A stretch of 64,000 nucleotides of DNA from Ensifer aridi (GTDB taxonomy: Bacteria > Pseudomonadota > Alphaproteobacteria > Rhizobiales > Rhizobiaceae). The DNA is taken from contig NZ_LUAV01000012.1 in the NCBI RefSeq assembly GCF_002078505.1, positions 433,097 to 497,096 of the forward strand, written 5' to 3'. This document shows, in pieces, positions 17,585-25,471 of this stretch. A program made the position numbers and the translations under genes. A model generated the notes under the pieces. That model saw only the letters and a list, made by a program, of their open reading frames with translations, did no database searches and was not told where the DNA came from. Numbering within the stretch: the first letter of the stretch is position 1; each line of letters begins with the position of its first letter.

Positions 17585-19039
17585 ATGAGCACTGTCATCA
17601 AGGGTGGAACCATCGTCACCGCCGACCTCACTTACAAGGCGGACATCAAGGTCGAGGGCGGCAAGATCGTCGAGATCGGACCTAATCTCTCCGGCACGGA
17701 GACGCTGGACGCCAGCGGCTGCTATGTCATGCCGGGCGGGATCGATCCGCATACCCATCTTGAGATGCCCTTTATGGGCACTTATTCCTCGGACGACTTC
17801 GAAAGCGGCACCCGCGCGGCCCTTGCCGGCGGCACGACCATGGTCGTGGATTTCGCCCTCCCCTCGCCCGGGCAGTCGCTGCTAGAAGCGCTTACCATGT
17901 GGGACAACAAGTCCACCCGCGCCAATTGCGACTATTCCTTCCACATGGCGATCACCTGGTGGAGCGAGCAGGTCTTCAACGAGATGGAGACCATCGTCAA
18001 GGACAAGGGCATCAACACCTTCAAGCACTTCATGGCCTATAAGGGCGCGCTGATGGTGGACGACGACGAGATGTTCTCCTCGTTCCAGCGCTGCGCGGCG
18101 CTCGGCGCTCTGCCGCTCGTCCACGCGGAAAACGGCGACGTCGTCGCCCAGCTCCAGGCGAAGCTGCTTGCGGACGGCAACAACGGCCCCGAGGCGCATG
18201 CCTATTCGCGCCCGGCGGAAGTCGAGGGCGAGGCCACCAACCGCGCGATCATGATCGCCGACATGGCCGGCTGTCCCGTCTATATCGTCCATACCTCCTG
18301 CGAGCAGGCGCACGAAGCGATCCGGCGTGCTCGCGCCAAGGGCATGCGCGTCTTTGGCGAGCCCTTGATCCAGCACTTGACGCTGGACGAAAGCGAGTAT
18401 TTCAACAAGGACTGGGACCACGCCGCCCGCCGCGTGATGTCGCCGCCCTTCCGCAACAAGCTGCACCAGGACAGCCTCTGGGCGGGGCTCGCCTCCGGCT
18501 CGCTGCAGGTGGTCGCGACCGACCATTGCGCCTTCACGACGGCGCAGAAGCGCTTCGGTGTGGGCGATTTCACCAAGATCCCGAACGGCACCGGCGGGCT
18601 TGAAGACCGCATGCCGATGCTCTGGACCTACGGCGTCGCCACCGGCCGCATCACCATGAACGAATTCGTCGCGGTCACCTCGACGAACATCGCCAAGATC
18701 CTCAACATCTATCCGAAGAAAGGCGCGATCCTCGTCGGCGCCGATGCCGATCTCGTCGTCTGGGATCCGAAACGCTCGAAGACAATCTCGGCCAAGACCC
18801 AGCAATCGGCGATCGACTACAATGTCTTCGAGGGCAAGACCGTCACCGGGCTGCCGCGCTTCACGCTGACCCGCGGCGTCGTCGCGATCGAAGAAGCAAC
18901 GGTGAAGACGCAGGAAGGCCATGGCGAATTCGTGCGGCGCGATCCCTTCCCGGCGGTCAGCACGGCGCTTTCGACCTGGAAGGAAGTGACTGCGCCTCGT
19001 GCAGTGCAACGTACCGGCATTCCCGCAAGCGGGGTTTGA
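17585..19039 (+). CDS. hydA: Dihydropyrimidinase / D-hydantoinase
   Basis: A 484-residue amidohydrolase that opens dihydrouracil or dihydrothymine (and hydantoins) to N-carbamoyl-beta-amino acids. The metal site is intact: GIDPHTHLEMPF (His-x-His), carbamylated Lys in FKHFMAYKGAL, His in PLVHAENG and YIVHTSC, and Asp in VATDHCAF. Length matches the family. It follows the amidohydrolase on the same strand with a GAGGA ribosome-binding site. With preTA it completes the reductive pyrimidine pathway. Confidence 0.95.
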   Translation: MSTVIKGGTIVTADLTYKADIKVEGGKIVEIGPNLSGTETLDASGCYVMPGGIDPHTHLEMPFMGTYSSDDFESGTRAALAGGTTMVVDFALPSPGQSLLEALTMWDNKSTRANCDYSFHMAITWWSEQVFNEMETIVKDKGINTFKHFMAYKGALMVDDDEMFSSFQRCAALGALPLVHAENGDVVAQLQAKLLADGNNGPEAHAYSRPAEVEGEATNRAIMIADMAGCPVYIVHTSCEQAHEAIRRARAKGMRVFGEPLIQHLTLDESEYFNKDWDHAARRVMSPPFRNKLHQDSLWAGLASGSLQVVATDHCAFTTAQKRFGVGDFTKIPNGTGGLEDRMPMLWTYGVATGRITMNEFVAVTSTNIAKILNIYPKKGAILVGADADLVVWDPKRSKTISAKTQQSAIDYNVFEGKTVTGLPRFTLTRGVVAIEEATVKTQEGHGEFVRRDPFPAVSTALSTWKEVTAPRAVQRTGIPASGV

Positions 19040-19097
19040 CGGACACGAGATGCCACGCCCGCCGTCCCAAATGCGCGAAACGCCGACTGCTGAAAAC

Positions 19098-19511
19098 TCA
19101 GGCCGGCACCAGACCGTCAAGTTCCGGGAGCAGGACGACACTCTCCTGCTCGTTCGGATCTGTCCGGGCGATCACCGCCGTGCAGGGAGCGTCCGAGAGG
19201 TTTGCCGGCAGGTGCGGCACGCCGGCGGGGATGTAGAACATCTCGCCAGTCTTGACGATGACATGCTCCTCAAGCCGCTCGCCAAACCAGGTGTGCGCCT
19301 CGCCGGAAAGAACGTAGATGGCCGTCTCATGGCTTTCGTGAAGGTGCGCCTTGGCGCGCGCACCGGGCGGCATCGTCAGGAGATGCATGCATATCCCGGT
19401 GGAGCCGACGGTCTCCGCCGCTATGCCTTCGAAATAGTTGAGCCCCTGCTTGCCGGCATAGGCATCGCCGGGGCGAACCACACGACAGCCAGGATTGGAT
19501 GATCGAACCAT
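19098..19511 (-). CDS. Cupin-domain protein
   Basis: A 137-residue single cupin. Metal-binding motif 1 is AKAHLHESHETAIYVLSGE and motif 2 is GEMFYIPAGVPHLPANL. It is convergent with hydA and divergent from the ABC ATPase at 19633. A longer open frame continues upstream to 19853 but runs across the ABC gene. The start at 19511 follows from cupin-family length. Function in the pyrimidine locus is unknown; it could be a small isomerase, dioxygenase or sensor. Confidence 0.8.
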   Translation of the reverse strand: MVRSSNPGCRVVRPGDAYAGKQGLNYFEGIAAETVGSTGICMHLLTMPPGARAKAHLHESHETAIYVLSGEAHTWFGERLEEHVIVKTGEMFYIPAGVPHLPANLSDAPCTAVIARTDPNEQESVVLLPELDGLVPA

Positions 19512-19632
19512 GAGCGTTCTCCAGAATTCGCTGAAAAACCTGCAACAGAAGTCGTCAGCGGCAAATCCCCGATTGCATGTTGCGGGTCCGGATAGCAGTC
19601 TGACACAGACAAGCCATGATGAGAATCCGCTG

Positions 19633-20424
19633 ATGACATCCAATCCCGCCTCCGTGGTCTCGGCCCGGAATCTCGGCCTGACGTTTGAGACCAGCGACGG
19701 GCCGGTCAATGCACTTACCGGCGTGAACCTCGATGTGGCGAAGGGCGATTTCGTCTCCTTCATCGGCCCGTCCGGCTGCGGCAAGACCACGTTTCTTCGC
19801 GTCATCGCCGACCTGGAGCGACCGACCGCCGGCACGATCGCCATCAACGGCATGACGCCAGAGGAAGCCCGCCGGCGGCGCGCCTATGGCTATGTGTTCC
19901 AGGCGCCCGCCCTTTACCCCTGGCGCACGATCGAGAAGAATGTCGCGCTGCCGCTCGAAATCATGGGCTATCCGAGGGAGGAGCAGAAAGCGCGCATCGA
20001 GCGGACGCTGGAGCTCGTCAATCTCTCGGGTTTCGGCAAGAAATATCCCTGGCAGCTTTCGGGCGGCATGCAGCAGCGCGCGTCGATCGCCCGCGCACTT
20101 GCCTTCGACGCCGATCTCCTGCTGATGGACGAGCCCTTCGGCGCCCTCGACGAAATCGTCCGCGATCACCTGAACGAGCAGCTTCTGAAGCTCTGGGCGC
20201 GCACCGACAAGACCATCTGCTTCGTCACCCATTCCATACCGGAGGCGGTCTATCTCTCGACCAAAATCGTCGTCATGAGCCCCCGCCCAGGCCGCGTGAC
20301 GGACATCATCGAATCGACGCTGCCGAAGGAACGGCCGCTCGGTATTCGCGAGACGCCGGAATTCCTGGAAATTGCACATCGTGTACGCGAAGGTTTGAGA
20401 GCGGGGCACAGCTATGATGAATAG
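19633..20424 (+). CDS. ABC transporter ATP-binding protein (SsuB/TauB/ThiZ type), putative pyrimidine importer
   Basis: A 263-residue ATPase with Walker A GPSGCGKTTF, Q-loop YVFQAPALYPWR, signature LSGGMQQRASIA, Walker B LLLMDEPFGALD and H-loop VTHS. It belongs to the nitrate/sulfonate/thiamine-precursor class. The frame is open from 19495, but the conserved protein begins at 19633; an earlier start would overlap the divergent cupin gene. It pairs with permeases and an NMT1/THI5-like binding protein downstream; import of a pyrimidine or hydantoin-like compound is inferred from context. Confidence 0.9.
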   Translation: MTSNPASVVSARNLGLTFETSDGPVNALTGVNLDVAKGDFVSFIGPSGCGKTTFLRVIADLERPTAGTIAINGMTPEEARRRRAYGYVFQAPALYPWRTIEKNVALPLEIMGYPREEQKARIERTLELVNLSGFGKKYPWQLSGGMQQRASIARALAFDADLLLMDEPFGALDEIVRDHLNEQLLKLWARTDKTICFVTHSIPEAVYLSTKIVVMSPRPGRVTDIIESTLPKERPLGIRETPEFLEIAHRVREGLRAGHSYDE

Positions 20425-20902
20425 TGCTTGCGCCGCCCAGGTTCGCTGCCGGGATGCGGCCTTGGCGGACGTGGAAGCATGCGCCGACATCTTCAACCGC
20501 TGGGTAGACGGTACGGAGTGGATGCCTCGGATTCATACGCCCGACGATGTGCGGCGTTATTATCGCGAAACGCTCTTTGTGAACGGAGTAGTGACCGTCG
20601 CCGATTGCCAGGGAGAAATTGGAGGCTTCCTCGCTCTCGTCGAAGACCGCTTCGTGTCCGCGCTGTATCTGGATCAACCCTACAGGAGCAGGGGAATCGG
20701 GGCCGCCCTTCTCGGGGAAGCAAAGAGGCGGGCGAAAACCGAACTCCGGCTGTGGACCTTTGAACACAATACGGGCGCTCAGCGCTTCTATGAACGCGAG
20801 GGTTTCGCGCCGGTGCGCAGAACGAGCGGCGACAACGAGGAAGGCTTGCCGGATATCCTTTATCTTTGGCGCGCCGAGCCGTTGAGCAGAGAGGAGGCCT
20901 GA
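20414..20902 (+). CDS. GNAT-family N-acetyltransferase inside the importer operon
   Basis: A 162-residue GNAT enzyme. The acetyl-CoA-binding signature YRSRGIGAALLGEAKRR is intact near residue 92, and the C-terminal NTGAQRFYEREGF is typical of the family. It overlaps the ATPase gene by 11 bases and ends 1 base before the first permease start, so it is translated as part of the operon. An acetyltransferase between transporter subunits is uncommon; its substrate could be a product of pyrimidine breakdown, but nothing shows which. Confidence 0.88.
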   Translation: MMNSACAAQVRCRDAALADVEACADIFNRWVDGTEWMPRIHTPDDVRRYYRETLFVNGVVTVADCQGEIGGFLALVEDRFVSALYLDQPYRSRGIGAALLGEAKRRAKTELRLWTFEHNTGAQRFYEREGFAPVRRTSGDNEEGLPDILYLWRAEPLSREEA

Positions 20903-20903
20903 C

Positions 20904-21788
20904 ATGCGCCAAGAGACCTTCCTCCGAGACAAACTCCTCCCTATCAGCACCGTCATCGTCCTGCTGATCGCCATCTGGTACGTCGCCGCCGTCTTCCTGA
21001 ACGCCCCTTTCGAGCGCGACACCGCGGCACGCGCCGGCACCGAGATCGGTTTCTCCGATCTCCTCCGCAACACCATGGCGCAGGAGCGCCCCGTGCTGCC
21101 GGCACCCCACCAGGTTGTCGCCGAAATCTGGGACACGACCGTCAACAAGGCGGTCACCTCGAAGCGCAGTCTCGTCTATCACGCCTGGATCACGCTTTCG
21201 GCGACCCTGCTCGGCTTCGGCATCGGCGCAGCACTCGGCATCCTGCTCGCGATCGGCATCGTCCACAATCGCGCGATGGACCGCTCTCTGATGCCCTGGG
21301 TGATTGCGAGTCAGACGATCCCGATCCTGGCAATCGCGCCGATGATCATCGTCGTCCTAAACGCGATCGGCATTGCCGGGCTGCTGCCGAAGGCGTTGAT
21401 TTCCACCTATCTGTCGTTTTTCCCCGTGGTCGTCGGCATGGTCAAGGGCCTGCGCAGTCCAGAGACGATCCAGCTCGACCTGATGCACACCTACAACGCC
21501 TCGCCGGCCCAGACCTTCTGGAAACTGCGCTGGCCCTCCTCCATGCCCTATCTCTTCACCTCGCTCAAAGTGGCCGTCGCCATCTCGCTCGTAGGCGCAA
21601 TCGTCGGCGAGCTGCCGACCGGTGCGGTCGCCGGGCTCGGCGCCCGTCTGCTCGCGGGCTCTTATTATGGGCAGACGGTGCAGATCTGGGCCGCGCTGTT
21701 CATGGCGGCGGCGCTCGCCGCTGTCCTTGTCATGATCGTCGGCGCGGCGCACGGCGCCGTCTTGAAGCGCATGGGAGCCAAGCCATGA
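20904..21788 (+). CDS. ABC transporter permease 1 (putative pyrimidine importer)
   Basis: A 294-residue binding-protein-dependent permease of the SsuC/ThiX type. About six helices are visible. The coupling loop reads DLMHTYNASPAQTFWKLRWP (about residue 192). A long periplasmic segment follows the first helix (residues 35-95), longer than in the partner permease. It overlaps the second permease by four bases. Confidence 0.9.
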   Translation: MRQETFLRDKLLPISTVIVLLIAIWYVAAVFLNAPFERDTAARAGTEIGFSDLLRNTMAQERPVLPAPHQVVAEIWDTTVNKAVTSKRSLVYHAWITLSATLLGFGIGAALGILLAIGIVHNRAMDRSLMPWVIASQTIPILAIAPMIIVVLNAIGIAGLLPKALISTYLSFFPVVVGMVKGLRSPETIQLDLMHTYNASPAQTFWKLRWPSSMPYLFTSLKVAVAISLVGAIVGELPTGAVAGLGARLLAGSYYGQTVQIWAALFMAAALAAVLVMIVGAAHGAVLKRMGAKP

Positions 21789-22654
21789 ATCTCCCCGTTC
21801 TCGCCGGCGCCATCCTCTTCTGGCTCTGCGCCTGGGCCCTCAACGAATGGCTGGTCCGACAGCGCTTTCAAAGCGGTGCCGCCAACAATGCGGCGCGCTT
21901 CGCCGTGCCGCTCCTCTTCGGCGTGACGATCCTGGTCCTGTGGGAGGGCATCGTTCGTGGCTTCGGCATTCCGTCGGTCCTACTGCCTGCGCCGTCGATG
22001 ATCTGGCAGCGGCTCGTCAATTCGCTGCCGACGCTTGCTGCCGATTTCCGGCAGACCTTCCTGAAATCCGTGCTGACCGGCTACGTGCTCGGCTGCGGCC
22101 TCGGTTTCCTTGTGGCGATCCTCATCGACCGTTCGCCCTTCCTGCAGAAGGGGCTGCTGCCGCTCGGCAATTTCGTCTCCGCCCTCCCCGTCATCGGTGT
22201 CGCACCGATCATGGTCATGTGGTTCGGCTTCGACTGGCAGTCGAAGGTCGCCGTCGTCGTTATCATGACCTTCTTCCCGATGCTGGTGAACACGGTTTCG
22301 GGCCTTGCCGCCGCAAGTCACATGGAGCGCGACCTGATGCGCACCTATGCCGCCACCTGGTGGCAGACGCTCGTCAAACTGCGCCTGCCGGCCGCCTGGC
22401 CTTTCATTTTCAACGCACTCAAGATTAACTCCACGCTGGCGCTGATCGGCGCCATCGTGGCCGAGTTTTTCGGAACGCCCATTGTCGGCATGGGCTTCCG
22501 GATCTCCACGGAAGTGGGGCGCATGAACGTCGACATGGTCTGGGCCGAAATCGCCGTGGCGGCGGTGGCTGGCTCCGTCTTCTACGGGGTGGTCGCGCTC
22601 ATCGAGCGGGCCATCACGTTCTGGCATCCGTCCGTCCGCGGTGGCCGGGCCTGA
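21785..22654 (+). CDS. ABC transporter permease 2 (putative pyrimidine importer)
   Basis: A 289-residue SsuC/ThiX-type permease, paralogous to the preceding gene. The coupling loop is DLMRTYAATWWQTLVKLRLP. Two membrane spans lie in the first 65 residues and about five more follow. The start overlaps the previous stop (ATGA). A heterodimeric channel is implied. Confidence 0.9.
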   Translation: MNLPVLAGAILFWLCAWALNEWLVRQRFQSGAANNAARFAVPLLFGVTILVLWEGIVRGFGIPSVLLPAPSMIWQRLVNSLPTLAADFRQTFLKSVLTGYVLGCGLGFLVAILIDRSPFLQKGLLPLGNFVSALPVIGVAPIMVMWFGFDWQSKVAVVVIMTFFPMLVNTVSGLAAASHMERDLMRTYAATWWQTLVKLRLPAAWPFIFNALKINSTLALIGAIVAEFFGTPIVGMGFRISTEVGRMNVDMVWAEIAVAAVAGSVFYGVVALIERAITFWHPSVRGGRA

Positions 22655-22683
22655 TAACAAAGTAATGATAAGAGGGAACTGAC

Positions 22684-23676
22684 ATGAAGAAGAAAATTGC
22701 ATCTCTGCTGGCAGCGGGCGTCTTCTCGCTTGCCGCTTTCCATGCCAATGCCGCCGACAAGGTCACGCTGCAACTGAAATGGGTAACCCAGGCCCAGTTT
22801 GCCGGCTACTACGTCGCCAAGGACAAAGGCTTCTACGAGGAAGAGGGCCTCGACGTCGAAATCAAGCCGGGCGGTCCCGATATCGCTCCGCCGCAGGTGA
22901 TTGCCGGCGGCGGCGCCGACGTCATCGTCGACTGGATGCCCTCCGCTCTCGCTACGCGCGAAAAGGGCGTGCCGCTCGTCAACATCGCCCAGCCCTTCAA
23001 GAGATCCGGCATGATGTTGACCTGTCTCAAGGAATCCGGCGTGAAGACCCCGGAAGACTTCAAAGGCAAGACGCTCGGCGTCTGGTTCTTCGGTAATGAG
23101 TATCCTTTCCTCTCCTGGATGGCACAACTGAAGATCCCGACCGACGGCGGCTCGAACGGCGTGACGGTGCTCAAGCAGGGCTTCAACGTCGACCCGCTGA
23201 TCCAGAAGCAGGCGGCCTGCATTTCCACGATGACCTACAATGAATACTGGCAGGTCATCGATGCCGGCATCAAGCCGGAGGATCTTGTCACCTTCAAATA
23301 TGAGGACCAGGGCGTCGCCACCCTCGAAGACGGCCTCTATGTTCTCGAGGACAAACTCAAGGACGCCTCCTTCAAGGAAAAGATGGTGAAGTTCGTTCGT
23401 GCCTCGATGAAGGGCTGGAAATATGCCGAGGAGAACCCCGACGAGGCGGCGGATATCGTGCTCGAGAACGACTCGACCGGCGCCCAAACGGAAAAGCACC
23501 AGAAGCGGATGATGGGCGAAATCGCCAAACTGACCGCCGGTTCCAACGGCGCGCTCGACGAGGCGGACTACAAGCGCACGGTCCAGTCGCTGCTTGCCGG
23601 CGGTTCCGACCCGGTCATCTCCAAGGAGCCGGAAGGCGCCTGGACGCATGAGATCACGGACGCCGCACTGAAATAG
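22684..23676 (+). CDS. ABC transporter substrate-binding protein, NMT1/THI5-like
   Basis: A 330-residue periplasmic protein. The signal peptide runs MKKKIASLLAAGVFSLAAFH, with cleavage expected after NAA or HANA. The mature start VTLQLKWVTQAQFAGYYVA and ADVIVDWMPSALA are typical of the THI5/ThiY/RibY class that binds pyrimidine-like or flavin-like rings. It is the last gene of the importer operon and is followed by a strong terminator. A pyrimidine, hydantoin or thiamine-precursor ligand is the best guess, from family and neighbours. Confidence 0.9.
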   Translation: MKKKIASLLAAGVFSLAAFHANAADKVTLQLKWVTQAQFAGYYVAKDKGFYEEEGLDVEIKPGGPDIAPPQVIAGGGADVIVDWMPSALATREKGVPLVNIAQPFKRSGMMLTCLKESGVKTPEDFKGKTLGVWFFGNEYPFLSWMAQLKIPTDGGSNGVTVLKQGFNVDPLIQKQAACISTMTYNEYWQVIDAGIKPEDLVTFKYEDQGVATLEDGLYVLEDKLKDASFKEKMVKFVRASMKGWKYAEENPDEAADIVLENDSTGAQTEKHQKRMMGEIAKLTAGSNGALDEADYKRTVQSLLAGGSDPVISKEPEGAWTHEITDAALK

Positions 23677-23694
23677 CCTATGCGGAGGAAGCTC

Positions 23695-23731
23695 GGAGCG
23701 CGCGGCCCTCGCCGCGCGCTCCTTTCTTTGG
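23695..23731 (+). terminator. Strong Rho-independent terminator after the importer operon
   Basis: GGAGCGCGCGGC (23695-23706) pairs perfectly over 12 bp with GCCGCGCGCTCC (23711-23722) around a 4-base loop, followed by TTTCTTTGG. It lies 19 bases after the binding-protein stop codon. Confidence 0.9.
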
Positions 23732-23849
23732 AGGCGGGCCGCCCGCTCCACGGTCAAAAGGTCGCAGCCAACGCGGCAAACACGCACCACACCGACTGCA
23801 ATGACACAAGGCGAATGATTTCGGCGATTTAGAGCCGTCGGCGGCGGCA

Positions 23850-24086
23850 TTATCCGTTATTTTTCGTCGACCCGCTTGAGTTGTTAAGACTGCCTTCAGG
23901 TTGCATCGCTATTGCGCTATGAAAGGCAGCAGAATAGAAATAATGAGGCACCATCGCTTCGCCGCCCTTGTAAGCATTTGCTCCGGCGATTACATAGGCC
24001 GGAACGTTTGACTGGAGGGCAAGCGTATGGAGGAATCCATATTTCGTCAGCATTGCCTTTTTGGGAATTTTCTTCCCGCCCGGCAT
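23850..24086 (-). other. Gene-poor gap (about 23732-24266) with one doubtful small open frame
   Basis: Between the terminator and the RND genes there are about 530 bases without a convincing gene. A minus-strand frame of 78 codons (23850-24086, beginning MPGGKKIPKKAM, containing NVPAYVIAGANAYKGGEAMV) has less biased composition than the surrounding shadow frames, but it has a poor ribosome-binding site and no recognised motif. The stretch is slightly less GC-rich than its neighbours. It also holds the RND promoter region. Confidence 0.2.
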
Positions 24087-24266
24087 CTTCGGTCTGAAAC
24101 CGCTGTATCGGGCAGAGATTTGAGGTTGTAGACCGTGAACGTCTCCCGCGGTCAGTCGCCGGAGACGTTGTACGGAAAACGAGTGAGATAGCGTGATTGC
24201 GGCCGGCCCCTGCCTCCATAGGCGGCGAGCGGTCATGATTTGCTTCAGTTTCGGGAAAACAAGCCT

Positions 24267-25457
24267 ATGGCTCAGAAGCTCCTGCCTGTCCTCGGCGCTT
24301 GCGCAGCGATGATCCTGTCTGCCCTTTCCGGCGCCTCCGCGGACGAAGCCGTCGAACCCCAACAGCAAAAACAGACACTACCCTCCATTGTGGTGACAGA
24401 GGCGGCGGAGCGGACGATTACCGATCGCGTCGTTGCCACCGGTTCGATCGAGGCCGTCGAGGAGACCTATGTATCGCCGCTGGTGGACGGTCTTTCCATC
24501 CGGTCGCTCAATGTCGACATCGGCGATCGCGTCGAAGAGGGAAGTACGCTCGTCGTTCTAAACGATGACGCGCTGCTCTTGCAGAAAAGCCAACTCGAAG
24601 CCAATCTCGCCAAGACGGAAGCGGCCCTTGCGCAATTCCGAGCCCAACTCGGCGAAGCCGAGGCAAATTCCGAGGAGGCACAGCGTGTCGCCGATCGTGC
24701 CGTGCGGCTATCGGAAAACGGCACCGTCTCCACTGCCGAAGCCGACCGCCTCAAGGCGCTCGCCGCCGCCGCGCGCGCGCGCCTGCGTTCGGCCGAGCAA
24801 TCGGTGAGCGTCGCGACCGCGGATATCAAGGTGGTGCAGGCCCAGATCGACGATGTTGACCTGCGTCTTGCACGCACCGCCGTCAAGGCGCCGGTGAGCG
24901 GCGTGGTCTCGGCCAAGAACGCCAAGATCGGCGCGATCGCGAGCGGCAACGGCGAACCGCTCTTCGCTATCATCCGCGACGGCGCGGTGGAAATGAAAGC
25001 CGATGTCACCGAGGCCGATATCGTCAAGCTTACGGTCGGACAGCCCGCGACAGTCAAGCTCGCCGGCAGCGATACGATCATCGAAGGCAAGATCCGGCTG
25101 ATCGCGCCGACGGTCGACCCGCAGACCCGCCTCGGCAAAGTCCACATCAGCCTCGCCGACACGGTGACGGCGCGCGCCGGCATGTATGCGAGCACGGTAA
25201 TAACGGTAGAAGAGAAGCAGACGGTGGTCCTGCCGCAAACGGCTGTTACCTCGGAAGATGGCAAGTCCATCGTGCGTAAGGTGGAGGACGGCGTCGTGCG
25301 CCTGATTCCCGTTGAAACCGGCATCCAGGACGGGCAATTCGTGGAAATCCTCTCCGGCATCAAGCCCGGTGAGCAGGCGGTGGCGAAGGCCGGCGCCTAT
25401 GTCCGCGATGGCGACCGCATCAGCCCGGTCAAGTCCGCCGAGCCGGCAACCAACTGA
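24267..25457 (+). CDS. RND efflux transporter periplasmic adaptor (membrane fusion protein)
   Basis: A 396-residue adaptor of the MexE/AcrA/HlyD type. It has an N-terminal signal-like helix (QKLLPVLGACAAMILSALSG), a split lipoyl domain (YVSPLVDGLSIRSLNVDIGDRVEEG and APVSGVVSAKNAKIGAIASG) around a coiled-coil hairpin (about residues 105-185), then beta-barrel and membrane-proximal domains. It links the inner-membrane pump to an outer-membrane channel, which is not encoded nearby. It is followed after 14 bases by the RND pump gene. A TTG start 27 bases upstream is possible. Confidence 0.92.
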   Translation: MAQKLLPVLGACAAMILSALSGASADEAVEPQQQKQTLPSIVVTEAAERTITDRVVATGSIEAVEETYVSPLVDGLSIRSLNVDIGDRVEEGSTLVVLNDDALLLQKSQLEANLAKTEAALAQFRAQLGEAEANSEEAQRVADRAVRLSENGTVSTAEADRLKALAAAARARLRSAEQSVSVATADIKVVQAQIDDVDLRLARTAVKAPVSGVVSAKNAKIGAIASGNGEPLFAIIRDGAVEMKADVTEADIVKLTVGQPATVKLAGSDTIIEGKIRLIAPTVDPQTRLGKVHISLADTVTARAGMYASTVITVEEKQTVVLPQTAVTSEDGKSIVRKVEDGVVRLIPVETGIQDGQFVEILSGIKPGEQAVAKAGAYVRDGDRISPVKSAEPATN

Positions 25458-25471
25458 CGGGAACCGTGACC

